The notes below the pieces were generated by a model, which was given only the letters and a program-made list of their open reading frames with translations, was not told where the DNA came from and ran no database searches. A stretch of DNA of 64,000 nt from Elusimicrobiota bacterium (GTDB taxonomy: Bacteria; Elusimicrobiota; Elusimicrobia; Elusimicrobiales; UBA9959), in contig JAPLKI010000020.1 of the NCBI GenBank assembly GCA_026388155.1, positions 34,862-98,861 on the forward strand, in the 5' to 3' direction. Shown one piece after another: positions 52,241-60,019 of the stretch (position 1 is its first letter; each line of letters begins with the position of its first letter). The position numbers were made by a program, and so were the translations under genes.

Positions 52241-52984
52241 ATGAGACGTTCCATCGCTTTTGCAGTTGCTATCTTTCTGCTGTTTTACGCGGCGTCAAAG
52301 GGGTGCGCCGCGCCGGACAAAGAAATTGGCGCGGCTGAACTTATAGAGCAGTTTACCTCCATGCTCGACTCTGTGCCCGAGCCGCCTGCGGTAAGCGAAG
52401 CCGAAGTGATAGAACTTGAAGACGGCGATCCGGAAACCTATATATTCATAAGCAGGGCAAAGCTGCACCCGCCGAAACCGGTGAACCTCGGAGGCGACGG
52501 CTGCCTCGCCTTAAGCCGCCCGAATAGCGGCGAACAAATAAGCTCCTGCTACCGCAACAGAGACGGCACTTATAATCAGAATGAACTTGATAAAATAAGC
52601 CGGATCATGCGCTGCAGACTTACCGGCGAGGAGACCCGGATTTCCATAAAGCTTATAGAAATACTGGACGCTATTGAGGACCGGTTCGGAAAGCGGGGGC
52701 TTACTCTTTTAAGCGGCTACCGCACGCCGGCGCTGAACAGCCGGACCCACGGAGCGGCGCGCTGGAGTCTGCATATGCTGGGATGGGCGGCCGATATAAG
52801 GGTTCCAGGGTACAGTCCCGCCAAGGTGGCGGCACACGCAAGAAAAATGCGCGCAGGGGGCGTCGGGTACTATCCGGATGTCGCTTTTGTCCACCTGGAC
52901 GCGGGATATCCCAGGCACTGGGTAGTCCGGCGCCCTTCCAATACTCGCGCTGACAATAAACCGTCAGCCGTTCCCTCAAAATAG
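52241..52984 (+). CDS. YcbK/DUF882-type M15-family peptidase, exported
   Basis: 247 residues with a signal peptide. The C-terminal domain has LLSGYRTPALNSRTHGAA near residue 160, SLHMLGWAADIRVPG near 180 and GVGYYPDVAFVHLDAGYPRHW, the zinc-binding His/Asp set of the M15/DUF882 group. It probably cleaves a peptidoglycan cross-bridge or acts in peptidoglycan maturation. A Cys-rich middle part (GDGCLAL, SSCYRN, MRCRL) precedes it. A family-1 repeat follows. Confidence 0.88.
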   Translation: MRRSIAFAVAIFLLFYAASKGCAAPDKEIGAAELIEQFTSMLDSVPEPPAVSEAEVIELEDGDPETYIFISRAKLHPPKPVNLGGDGCLALSRPNSGEQISSCYRNRDGTYNQNELDKISRIMRCRLTGEETRISIKLIEILDAIEDRFGKRGLTLLSGYRTPALNSRTHGAARWSLHMLGWAADIRVPGYSPAKVAAHARKMRAGGVGYYPDVAFVHLDAGYPRHWVVRRPSNTRADNKPSAVPSK

Positions 52985-52999
52985 CCGAAAATCCAGTAT

Positions 53000-53024
53000 A
53001 AAAGGTACCTGGTACCTTTTCCCC
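53000..53024. repeat. Family-1 REP (AAGGTACC-T-GGTACCTT)
   Basis: A perfect 10-base-arm palindrome followed by CCCC, nine bases before the stop of the minus-strand gene at 53034. Other copies: 56871, 58118, 61275, 62157 and 62259. Confidence 0.9.
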
Positions 53025-53033
53025 TTTCCCCCG

Positions 53034-53639
53034 TCAGTATCCTTGATCCAGTTTCTTTATAAATTGGGACATTTTCTGGTCCGTTGCATCCGGCGGCGGC
53101 ATATCGGGCACAACCGGCTCCGGTTTGGCGATCTCGATCCGCTCCAGTGTGGGAGAGAACCAGCCCGTTGAGTAGCGCAGTGTGACGCTCAGCCTGGATT
53201 TACGATAGCCAAGGTAAATACTGGTGTAGAGCTGGTCTCCGGTCAGGGTTACCGCCCCCTGCGGGCGACAGGACTGCAGCGGGCCCTGGTCCGAAGGCAA
53301 TTCGGTAAAAAGCTGCGAGCGCGGTATCTCAACGAACGGCGTGCCGCCTTTTTTCGCAAGCCAGGTTATAGTGTCCGCTATACGAAATTCGCGCGTCACG
53401 GTCTTACGGGCTATGGGTTTTGACGCGGCGGCGAAATCGCCTTTGAGCAGGTTCGCGCAGATCTCATCCCGGCGCAGCGCTTTATCCAACCCCTTCCCCC
53501 CGCCGTTCAACTGGCGCGCCTGATACAACGGCGAGAACATACTGGAGATGACACTGACACCCAAAATGAGCACCAAGACAGCCGCCAAAACAGCCGCAAT
53601 ACAACCTAAGACTTTTAGTAAAAAAGTTAATTTTGGCAT
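53034..53639 (-). CDS. Membrane-anchored protein of unknown function
   Basis: 201 residues from the ATG at 53639; a TTG 7 codons upstream is possible. One N-terminal membrane helix (LLKVLGCIAAVLAAVLVLILGVSVI) leads an extracytoplasmic part of about 170 residues with Cys at EICANL and LQSCRP, perhaps a disulphide. No family recognised. It is followed downstream by a family-1 repeat. Confidence 0.7.
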   Translation of the reverse strand: MPKLTFLLKVLGCIAAVLAAVLVLILGVSVISSMFSPLYQARQLNGGGKGLDKALRRDEICANLLKGDFAAASKPIARKTVTREFRIADTITWLAKKGGTPFVEIPRSQLFTELPSDQGPLQSCRPQGAVTLTGDQLYTSIYLGYRKSRLSVTLRYSTGWFSPTLERIEIAKPEPVVPDMPPPDATDQKMSQFIKKLDQGY

Positions 53640-53668
53640 ATCATGATACCACCTGTTCAATTATTATG

Positions 53669-53693
53669 AAAAAGGCTCCTGCCTCCTTTTCCC
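53669..53693. repeat. Family-2 repeat adjoining a stop codon
   Basis: AAAAAGGCTCCTGCCTCCTT, then TTCCCC. It ends at the stop of the minus-strand gene at 53694. Confidence 0.75.
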
Positions 53694-54125
53694 CTATTCC
53701 TTACCGGTGACTGCGGTCTTTAACCGGGATTTCTCAGCGCGCCTGCGCAGAAAGGCTCCTATGGAAATAGCCAATAAAAGCGAAGGAACCGCGCCCGCCA
53801 GCCACATCATGACGGTAAAGAATTTGGAGTTGGTGGAACTATAGCTTAACGCTTTAAACAAAAAACCAAAAAAGGTCGAAGGCAAAAGCAGAAAACCGGG
53901 GCCGCCGCACCACCGGCCCGCTAATATCCCCGGAACAAAACACGCCGCGAACATCAGCCCCGCCTCCCCCAAAAACACATAACTAGAACTAGCCCAGGCA
54001 TCGGACCCCCATAAGACCTTACCCATAAAATCGCTGACCAACCCGCACCCCAAATAAAGAATCGGCGGCACGACCAGGCTGATAAGAAGTGCCACCCCCC
54101 ACCGCCGCTTGCGATCCATTGCCAT
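53694..54125 (-). CDS. Four-helix membrane protein of unknown function
   Basis: 143 residues from the ATG at 54125. Four hydrophobic segments follow a basic start (MAMDRKRRWG). No family is recognised. A terminator-like hairpin at 54149-54181 separates it from the cupin gene. Confidence 0.65.
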   Translation of the reverse strand: MAMDRKRRWGVALLISLVVPPILYLGCGLVSDFMGKVLWGSDAWASSSYVFLGEAGLMFAACFVPGILAGRWCGGPGFLLLPSTFFGFLFKALSYSSTNSKFFTVMMWLAGAVPSLLLAISIGAFLRRRAEKSRLKTAVTGKE

Positions 54126-54148
54126 AGAACCTGCCCCTTTTACCATGA

Positions 54149-54181
54149 AAACTTGAGGTTCCAAATTGGCGCCTCAAGTTT
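54149..54181. terminator. Terminator of the AlaX-cupin operon
   Basis: AAACTTGAGG (54149-54158) and CCTCAAGTTT (54172-54181) form a perfect stem, with a TTTT run on the minus strand. Confidence 0.8.
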
Positions 54182-54189
54182 CAGGATGT

Positions 54190-54450
54190 TCAACCGAACT
54201 TATAATGTTTCCTGACGGCTTTCCTGATGTTCCAGACGCATTCCAGACCTTCCGGGAATATCACGTAATCCCCGCCCTTAAAGGAGACCTCGTCCTTCCC
54301 GGCCTTAACGGTAATTTCGCCTTCAAGTATAAGGCAGGTCTCCTTTTCACTATAGCTCCACGGAAAAGAAGAAACCTCCTTCTCCCAGACCGGCCACCCC
54401 GAAGCCTCTTTCCTCTCGCTCTCAGTAGGTTTCCTGACCTCTATCTTCAT
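54190..54450 (-). CDS. Small cupin (Cupin_3/DUF861-type) protein
   Basis: 86 residues, a single beta-barrel. GWPVWEKEVSSFPWSYSEKETCLILEGEITV, GGDYVIFPEGLECVW and a KHYKFG end are typical of the Cupin_3 group. Metal ligands are incomplete, so catalysis is not assured. GGAGGGG lies directly upstream, and the ATG overlaps the stop of the AlaX-like gene by 4 bases. Confidence 0.85.
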   Translation of the reverse strand: MKIEVRKPTESERKEASGWPVWEKEVSSFPWSYSEKETCLILEGEITVKAGKDEVSFKGGDYVIFPEGLECVWNIRKAVRKHYKFG

Positions 54451-54962
54451 ATCCCCTCCAAATCATCCGTATTCCGCCCCATAAAACCGGTGTCTGTCCC
54501 CGGTTTCCCCCCGCAGGCGGGGGACGCATCCAGCTTGAACCGGATCCGCAGCACGCCGTCCGCGAAGCCGGTTGAAATTATCCTGAAACAGCCCAGTTCG
54601 CCGGTTGAGTCCGCGTGCGGGCCTATGCATAGGCAGGCATCGTAATCCCCGATGCGTATAACGCGCAGCTTGTCCCCAGCCGCCCCCTCGGGCAGACGGC
54701 CCAGGTCCAGCCCAGCCTCGGCTTCGCTTCTGGCGATGAACTCCTCCCGCACGGGCATGGCGGCTTTTATGGCCTCGTTCACCCGCCGCTCTATCTCTAT
54801 TTTCTCCTCCGCGGTCAGATCCCGCTGAAAGCGGTAGTCGCATTTGGATTTCTTCTTCTCTATGTGCGAACTGAACGCCCGCCCGCACCCCAGTACGCGC
54901 ACTACTGTCTGGTTCAGCAGATGTTCCGCCGTATGCATCCTGAGATCCGAATAATCTTTCAT
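54447..54962 (-). CDS. AlaX-like alanyl-tRNA editing protein
   Basis: 171 residues. HTAEHLLNQTVV (residues about 11-22) and CIGPHADSTGELGCFRI near residue 112 carry the His, Cys and His that bind zinc in the editing domain shared by AlaRS, ThrRS and AlaX. A free-standing domain removes Ser or Gly from tRNA-Ala in trans. TAGAAT is 11 bases upstream of the ATG, so the leader is very short. It is coupled to a small cupin gene. Confidence 0.85.
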   Translation of the reverse strand: MKDYSDLRMHTAEHLLNQTVVRVLGCGRAFSSHIEKKKSKCDYRFQRDLTAEEKIEIERRVNEAIKAAMPVREEFIARSEAEAGLDLGRLPEGAAGDKLRVIRIGDYDACLCIGPHADSTGELGCFRIISTGFADGVLRIRFKLDASPACGGKPGTDTGFMGRNTDDLEGI

Positions 54963-54973
54963 ATCACACTAAT

Positions 54974-54979
54974 ATTCTA
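54974..54979 (-). promoter_or_regulatory. -10 box (TAGAAT) of the AlaX-like gene
   Basis: On the minus strand TTTGGTAGAATAT lies 11 bases before the ATG at 54962. Confidence 0.5.
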
Positions 54980-54996
54980 CCAAACCGCCCAAAACA

Positions 54997-55023
54997 AAAA
55001 CCGCCGTTATTCCCGGCGGTTTT
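54997..55023. terminator. Bidirectional terminator
   Basis: AAAACCGCCG and CGGCGGTTTT enclose a TTATTCC loop. It ends the minus-strand zinc-ribbon gene at 55052 and directly abuts the AlaX promoter. Confidence 0.85.
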
Positions 55024-55051
55024 ATCAAGCCGAATTAAATATATTGCCCCC

Positions 55052-55636
55052 TTAATTCCGGTTCAGGCCGAAAATACCGCCGGCGAAAAACAGGACGCTG
55101 GCAACGAACAAACCCACGGACGGCGCATGCGACACTGCAGTCGCCGGGCTGAAATAAAGGTACATTTCGAAACTTACGCCAATGAGCCCCAGTATAGCGC
55201 CGGCCGCGGAGACAAGCTTTATCAGCGCGGATTTAACGTCCCACGCCGGCGGCGCGACCGGGGCCGCGGCGGGCCTGGACACCGTCACTTCGGCGGTCCC
55301 CCCGGAAAGGCCAAGCAGTTTCCTTACTAGATCCAGTTCGTGCGAATCCAGCCAGACACCGCCGCAGGACTGACATCTGTCCACCAATAAGAGCGGATTC
55401 ACCAGGCCTCCGCGCGACATCCTGTTTTTGCAGCGGGGGCATACGAGGCCCTCGGCCTTGGGGTTAATAAGAGTAAAGTCCGCCGAGTTCCAACCCTGCG
55501 ATTGTTTAAGAAAGGCTTCAAGTTCGCCCTTGTCGAACCAGATCCCGGAGCAGCCCGGGCATACGTCGAGCGGGATATTTCCCAGGGCAGGGGTCTCAAC
55601 CAGCGCCTCAGAAGAACATTTTGGACAATTGATCAT
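55052..55636 (-). CDS. Double zf-TFIIB zinc-ribbon membrane protein
   Basis: 194 residues. Two zinc-ribbon modules (CPKC...CPGCSGIWFDKGELE at residues 4-40 and CPRC...CQSCGGVWLDSHELD at about 66-102) belong to the zf-TFIIB type often found in small bacterial proteins. A Pro/Ala linker leads to two C-terminal membrane helices. Role unknown, perhaps sensing or scaffolding. Confidence 0.88.
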   Translation of the reverse strand: MINCPKCSSEALVETPALGNIPLDVCPGCSGIWFDKGELEAFLKQSQGWNSADFTLINPKAEGLVCPRCKNRMSRGGLVNPLLLVDRCQSCGGVWLDSHELDLVRKLLGLSGGTAEVTVSRPAAAPVAPPAWDVKSALIKLVSAAGAILGLIGVSFEMYLYFSPATAVSHAPSVGLFVASVLFFAGGIFGLNRN

Positions 55637-55804
55637 ATAGTTCTCACCGATCTCCTTTTATAAGTTTCAGGCTCGGCCCAACCGTCTAAAAAGCCCGGCC
55701 GCATTATATTTTAACTTTTAATAACCCCGCGGCGTGTTAAAGAGTGTGATTTCCGTTGCGTTAGTTTTTGCCTATGAGATGTGTTATTTTCAGGATTTAA
55801 CCCC

Positions 55805-55826
55805 AAAAGGCTCTTGCTGCCTTGTC
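55805..55826. repeat. Family-2 repeat
   Basis: AAAAGGCTCTTGCTGCCTTG, eight bases before the stop of the SUMF1-like gene. Confidence 0.7.
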
Positions 55827-55833
55827 CTATAAT

Positions 55834-56628
55834 CTACCTGGCAAGGCGGAACCCGATATCGGCGCGGCGGCTATCCGGGCCGGCGGTATCGCGGTTATCG
55901 GCCCGCAGCCTGAAGTCAACGATGGAAAAGGCGCCGCCACGAATTATCCTCGCGTTACACGTACCTTCCCCTCCCCGTACGGAGCACGCACCTTCATACG
56001 CGCCGCCGTTTACGGGTGCGTCGTCATATGAATCCTTATACACATCCTGCACCCACTGCTCGACATTCCCCGACATATCGCATAACCCCTGCGCCGTATT
56101 GCCCTTGGGCTTGGAACAAACCGCCATAGTGCCGCTCGTATCTATCACGGCCAGATCACTGGCAGGGGCCTCGTTGCCCCAGGGGTATTTCTGCTCCCTG
56201 CCGCCGCTGGTAGCCGCGTATTCCCATTCAGCCTCGCTGGGCAGCCTGGCATCCATGAACTTGGCATACCGATCCGCCTGATCCCAGTCCACGCAGTTTA
56301 TCGGATGGTTCTGCCTGCCGGTTTTTCCCCAGTTGCAATCGCTGAGCGCGTCCGGAGCCGTGCACCTGCCTTTAACAACGCACTTGGCGTATTGCCCTAC
56401 TGTCACCGGAGTTTTGGACATCTGGAACGTTTCAATGGTTACCGTATGAGCAGGCTTCGCGTCATAAAAGTCATTAGTGCCCATCGTGAACCTGCCGCCG
56501 GGAATGGAAACCCATTCTACTTGCTGAGCCGGCTTATGGGCGGATTTCTTCTGCGGTCCGGCGCAGTACCCCGCCGGGGACATCAGTGCTGAGATTATAA
56601 CCGCCACTGCGATATGCCGTGCTTTCAT
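55834..56628 (-). CDS. SUMF1/formylglycine-generating-like domain protein, exported
   Basis: 264 residues from the ATG at 56628 (GGAG 5 bases upstream). A signal peptide leads a FGE-sulfatase (SUMF1) domain: WVSIPGGRFTMGTND, TPVTVGQYAKCV, NHPINCVDWDQADRYAKFM, RLPSEAEWEYAA, GNVEQWVQDVY and RIIRGGAF. The paired Cys of true formylglycine-generating enzymes are not evident, so it is more likely a binding or adhesin-type SUMF1 protein. No sulfatase is nearby. Confidence 0.88.
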   Translation of the reverse strand: MKARHIAVAVIISALMSPAGYCAGPQKKSAHKPAQQVEWVSIPGGRFTMGTNDFYDAKPAHTVTIETFQMSKTPVTVGQYAKCVVKGRCTAPDALSDCNWGKTGRQNHPINCVDWDQADRYAKFMDARLPSEAEWEYAATSGGREQKYPWGNEAPASDLAVIDTSGTMAVCSKPKGNTAQGLCDMSGNVEQWVQDVYKDSYDDAPVNGGAYEGACSVRGGEGTCNARIIRGGAFSIVDFRLRADNRDTAGPDSRRADIGFRLAR

Positions 56629-56681
56629 AATATCTCCGGACGCCTGAAAAAATTTACAAAACATTCCCTCCCGCTATAATA

Positions 56682-56855
56682 CAATACTTGCGTAGGTGCC
56701 GTCTCAGGCACGGTGTGCATCAGACGGCCAATACTTGCCCCGCTCTTTTGGATTTGCATTGGAACCAAAAGGGCGGGGCTTGCGTAGGAGGGGAAACCGC
56801 CATGCGGTGTCCCCTCAGCCGTTGGGAAAGGGTGGAAACCGCCATGCGGTGTCAC
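56682..56855. repeat. Repeat cluster: family-3 plus two family-4 units
   Basis: CAATACTTGCGTAG lead and family-3 unit (56682-56729), a second CAATACTTGC, the family-5 insertion (56739-56778), TTGCGTAGG, then family-4 at 56790-56814 and 56831-56854. Same order as 43474-43560. Confidence 0.85.
56739..56778. mobile_element. 40-bp family-5 palindrome inserted with a CTTGC duplication
   Basis: The insert runs CCCGCTCTTTTGG...CCAAAAGGGCGGGG and is flanked by CTTGC at 56734-56738 and 56779-56783. The equivalent site near 43522-43540 reads CAATACTTGCGTAGG uninterrupted. Confidence 0.75.
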
Positions 56856-56870
56856 TTAAACAGTTGAGCA

Positions 56871-56896
56871 AAAAAGGTACCAGGTACCTTTGCCCC
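56871..56896. repeat. Family-1 REP adjoining a stop codon
   Basis: AAGGTACCAGGTACCTT plus GCCCC, ending at the stop of the minus-strand phosphatase gene. Confidence 0.85.
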
Positions 56897-57676
56897 TTAT
56901 CTCCCTCCTATCATACCGGACGGGCGCGACCGGAGGCATTTATATTTTTCATCGGCCCCCGGGGGAAGTTTCGGCTCGGTATTGCATACGGAGCTGTCAA
57001 TTTTATTCAGGGTGAGCGCCCCGGAGGAGATCAATTCGGCCATTCTTAAATACATCGGAGTAAGCCCGGCACGGATAGCCTTGACCACCGATTCCGGCTT
57101 CTGCGGGTCGCCGGCCTCGTAACCGTTCCCGCACATTTCCTGGTCGAAAGCTTTGTCTTTATCCCAGCCTTCGGCCAACATCCGGTAAAGCCCGGCCAGA
57201 TAACCGGTGCGGTCTTCTCCAACGGTACAGTGGAAGAAGATAGTCCTTCGCGGAATACCGGAGATAGTCAGGAGTTCGTTCAGTGCCTCTATCGTCTTCT
57301 CGCAATTTAGTTTGAACGGCCCCATGTCCTTCCAGGGGAATTCGACCTGGTGCAGGCGACCGGGAAAGTAGTAGCCCGCGGCGGCCAACCCGGCCTTTTC
57401 CCGCTTCACATCCGCGTCGCTTTCCTTGAATATCAGCACATCGGTGACGCCATAATTCTTCAGCTGGCTTATCTCTTCCGGTAACGGCGCATTGCCGCGC
57501 AGTATCGCGCCGGAAGGGCCAGTGGAGACGACATGAACATTCGGGATGTTTATCCCGGGCACTTCGGAAGGGAGTGAAGATCTTATGACCGCGCAGTTCC
57601 CTTCGTTACACAGCGCCGCCGACACAATAAAAAGAACCGTCCAGACAGTCTTTCTTATCACGGAACATTCACTCAT
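56897..57676 (-). CDS. Exported tyrosine/dual-specificity-type phosphatase
   Basis: 259 residues with a signal peptide. HCTVGEDRTGY near residue 149 is the Cx5R active-site loop, with general features of the DSP/PTP-like group (LKNYGVTDVLIF, EFPWKDMGPF). The preceding WKDMGP loop may hold the general acid Asp. Periplasmic location implies phosphoprotein, phosphoinositide or sugar-phosphate substrates. GGAGG lies 8 bases before the ATG. Confidence 0.88.
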   Translation of the reverse strand: MSECSVIRKTVWTVLFIVSAALCNEGNCAVIRSSLPSEVPGINIPNVHVVSTGPSGAILRGNAPLPEEISQLKNYGVTDVLIFKESDADVKREKAGLAAAGYYFPGRLHQVEFPWKDMGPFKLNCEKTIEALNELLTISGIPRRTIFFHCTVGEDRTGYLAGLYRMLAEGWDKDKAFDQEMCGNGYEAGDPQKPESVVKAIRAGLTPMYLRMAELISSGALTLNKIDSSVCNTEPKLPPGADEKYKCLRSRPSGMIGGR

Positions 57677-57750
57677 AGCCAGCCTCCAGTCTCGTGTTGT
57701 TCACCGGATATGCGGGAAACGAAAGCATCTTATCGCCCGCGTAGAAACCA

Positions 57751-57774
57751 CAAAAAGCTCCTGCTGCCTTTTCC
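57751..57774. repeat. Family-2 repeat adjoining a stop codon
   Basis: AAAAAGCTCCTGCTGCCTTT, then TCC. It directly precedes the stop of the minus-strand gene at 57775. Confidence 0.8.
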
Positions 57775-58056
57775 TTATTTGAAGACCAACATTAATAAAT
57801 ACGGTGAGACCGCCAATACGTGGCAAACCAGCAGGGAGAAGAGACCTATCCCCATATATTTCCGCTTCTGGTATAAATACATTGACAGCATTAATCCCCC
57901 AAGCGCGGCAGCCGCCAATAACGGAGTTACCCACATATAATTATTTATTGGCAAAGTAAACTTCAAGGCAAGATCAAATATGCCTCCAATGAGAACAAAA
58001 CCTATCAGAAAATCAAAAAACTTACTACTCCTGGTCACATAGATTTTATCTTCCAT
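57775..58056 (-). CDS. Small three-helix membrane protein
   Basis: 93 residues with three hydrophobic segments (about 15-33, 40-60 and 69-90). No family is recognised. There is no strong Shine-Dalgarno sequence. It is a single gene. Confidence 0.6.
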   Translation of the reverse strand: MEDKIYVTRSSKFFDFLIGFVLIGGIFDLALKFTLPINNYMWVTPLLAAAALGGLMLSMYLYQKRKYMGIGLFSLLVCHVLAVSPYLLMLVFK

Positions 58057-58117
58057 GATTTTTAACCTTTTTACTCCCCCATTATTTCAAATTGACTTTG
58101 CCGTAACCCAGCCCCTT

Positions 58118-58178
58118 AAAAAGGTGCCTGGCACCTTTTCTCTAATATTCTAGCAAAAGGCTCCTGCTGCCTTTTCCC
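58118..58178. repeat. Family-1 and family-2 repeats side by side
   Basis: AAGGTGCCTGGCACCTT (58120-58136) and AAAAGGCTCCTGCTGCCTTT (58155-58174), separated by AATATTCTAGC, which on the minus strand is a TAGAATATT -10-like box. Confidence 0.85.
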
Positions 58179-58282
58179 GCAAATGACATGGGCACTATAG
58201 GCACTTTGGCCCTTTATAAAATACACGGTTCCGCTACAATATATTATGAACCTGCGGGCATTTCAGTCAAAAGTGAGACATC

Positions 58283-59257
58283 ATGAATAAACTAACCGGT
58301 ATTTTATCACTCCTCCTGCTCGCTTCCTCCAATCTCTGGGCCCAGCTCAACGTTTATTACGTGGACGTCAACCAGGGCGACTCCGAATATATAGAACTTC
58401 CCTCCGGCAAGAACGTCCTTATAGACGGCGGCCCGGCCGGCGACCAGATCTATAAATTCCTTAAAACCAAGGGCGTGACCACAATAGACTATGTGGTGCT
58501 GACCCACCCGCACAGCGATCATTTTGTCGGCCTCAAAACGGTCTTCAACAAATTCGAAGTCAAGAACTTTTACGACAGCAAACTGGACGACATAGACGCC
58601 ATGGGCGACGAGGAAGTGCGCGCGCTCGCCAAAGTGGAGCCGGGCTGCAAGGTGCATTACCCCGAGATAGGCGAGATGCTTAAATGGGACCCGAAGGTGA
58701 AAGTGAAAGTCCTCAATAACTGCACGAAGCCCGCCCAGAGCAATAACAACGACGACACCAATAACTGTTCCATAGTCCTCAGCATATCCTATAACAGGAG
58801 CAACCTGCTTTTCATGGGCGACGCCGAGGCGACGATAGAGGCCAATATGATACGCGATTTTAAAGCGGACCTCCCCGCTTATGCGCTGAAAGTCGGGCAC
58901 CACGGGTCGCGTGGGGCCTCCTCCACTGAATTTCTGAACGTCGTGAAGCCCAAGGTGGCCATAATTTCGGTCGGGTTGAACAACGTATACGGGCACCCAC
59001 ACAGGGAAGCCCTCGACCGCCTGCGGGCCTCGGGCGCGAAGATCTTCATGACCACCACCGGCGGCACCCAGTCGCTTTCCATCCCAGCTCCCAAGAAGGG
59101 CGTGGAACCTGTGCTGGAAGGGCCGGTCCCCTACGATCCTGCGGCCGTCCAGCTGCCGCCCGCTGTTAAGGACATAGTCTATGTTCCGCCGGTAGAGGCG
59201 CCCATAAACGTGAACTCCGAAGTTCTGGGCCAGCTCCAGCAGGCCGCCGCAAAGTAA
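58283..59257 (+). CDS. ComEC-type MBL-fold hydrolase, exported
   Basis: 324 residues with a signal peptide. NVYYVDVNQGDSEYIE and THPHSDHFVGL (near residue 73) start a metallo-beta-lactamase domain of the ComEC/Rec2 C-terminal type; FMGDAEATIE and LKVGHHGSRGASS give the remaining metal ligands. Membrane channel parts of ComEC are absent, so this is a free periplasmic or secreted relative, perhaps a nuclease or phosphodiesterase. A Pro-rich tail follows residue 270. A strong terminator follows. Confidence 0.92.
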   Translation: MNKLTGILSLLLLASSNLWAQLNVYYVDVNQGDSEYIELPSGKNVLIDGGPAGDQIYKFLKTKGVTTIDYVVLTHPHSDHFVGLKTVFNKFEVKNFYDSKLDDIDAMGDEEVRALAKVEPGCKVHYPEIGEMLKWDPKVKVKVLNNCTKPAQSNNNDDTNNCSIVLSISYNRSNLLFMGDAEATIEANMIRDFKADLPAYALKVGHHGSRGASSTEFLNVVKPKVAIISVGLNNVYGHPHREALDRLRASGAKIFMTTTGGTQSLSIPAPKKGVEPVLEGPVPYDPAAVQLPPAVKDIVYVPPVEAPINVNSEVLGQLQQAAAK

Positions 59258-59273
59258 AACCTGTTTAAAAAAG

Positions 59274-59310
59274 AAAAGGCCGTCCGTGCAATCCGGACGG
59301 CCTTTTTTTT
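59274..59310 (+). terminator. Rho-independent terminator
   Basis: AAAAGGCCGTCCG, a 7-base loop, CGGACGGCC and a run of eight T. Confidence 0.97.
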
Positions 59311-59317
59311 GAACCCC

Positions 59318-59338
59318 AAAAGGCTACTGCTTTTTCCT
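59318..59338. repeat. Family-2 repeat adjoining a stop codon
   Basis: AAAAGGCTACTGCTTTTTCC, directly before the DTW gene's stop. Confidence 0.65.
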
Positions 59339-60004
59339 CTATGAGCAACGTCCCATATGCCCCTGGTAATTGATCTGGGTATCAACCAGTTTTTTAAAAA
59401 CAACCATCAGGGTTTCACTTTGTGCATTAAGATTTTCATAGCCGGCTTCTTCAGCCTCCTTGCCTAAATAGTAGATGGCCTCTATGGTAGAAACACAGTG
59501 TTCCCTGGGCTGTTTTTTAATCGCAAACCGGGAGATATAGCTGCGGGAAAAAGAGAGCCGGGGTAAGGCGCGGATGTTCTGGCTTCTGTTTAAAAGACTT
59601 TTGGCGCAGGCCCATGTCCCGTCTATAACAAAGATCAGAAGAGTTTTCCCTTCCGGTCCGGGGAGATCGTTCCCCGGGGTTTTGAAATTCACGGCTTTAG
59701 GCCCGGGGTACAGGACAAAAGGGCTATAGGAGGGGTCCCGGAGCAGGGAATTAACCCGATCATTGCTCGTAAAATCAGTCCCTATTAAAAGTTCCGAGTT
59801 CGTTAAGCATAATTTTGCAAGCCGGGCTGTCCCCGTTTTTTGTCTTTTGGCTTCTTTGGCATGCATGAGGATCACGAAGTGCATCCTCGTAGAGAAGGGT
59901 TTTATGCCGTCACATAAACAGTTCTTTTTCGCCCTATAGCAGGCATAGCACTCCTCGCGGTTATCGCTCCGCGCATCTTTTAAAAGTTCGGTTTTTTTAA
60001 CCAT
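59339..60004 (-). CDS. DTW-domain tRNA-uridine aminocarboxypropyltransferase
   Basis: 221 residues. C-x2-C...CLC near the N-terminus (CYACYRAKKNCLCDG) and FVIDGTWACAKSLL near residue 131 are the DTW signature (TapT/Tuac family, which makes acp3U in tRNA using S-adenosylmethionine). STIEAIYYLG is conserved in the group. The ATG lacks a strong Shine-Dalgarno sequence and is 15 bases after a small membrane-protein gene, so the two are probably co-transcribed. Confidence 0.93.
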   Translation of the reverse strand: MVKKTELLKDARSDNREECYACYRAKKNCLCDGIKPFSTRMHFVILMHAKEAKRQKTGTARLAKLCLTNSELLIGTDFTSNDRVNSLLRDPSYSPFVLYPGPKAVNFKTPGNDLPGPEGKTLLIFVIDGTWACAKSLLNRSQNIRALPRLSFSRSYISRFAIKKQPREHCVSTIEAIYYLGKEAEEAGYENLNAQSETLMVVFKKLVDTQINYQGHMGRCS

Positions 60005-60019
60005 GAAAGCAGGCGTCCC

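Noticed and set aside
55834..56628. Formylglycine-generating enzyme
   Set aside because: The SUMF1 fold is clear, but the catalytic Cys pair is not seen and no sulfatase is nearby.
56625..56855. 76-residue minus-strand open frame (MTPHGGFHPFPTAEGTPHGG...)
   Set aside because: It is the family-3/4 repeat cluster read in reverse; the same peptide fragment (TVPETAPTQVL / TVPDTAPTQVL) appears wherever a family-3 unit is read on the minus strand.
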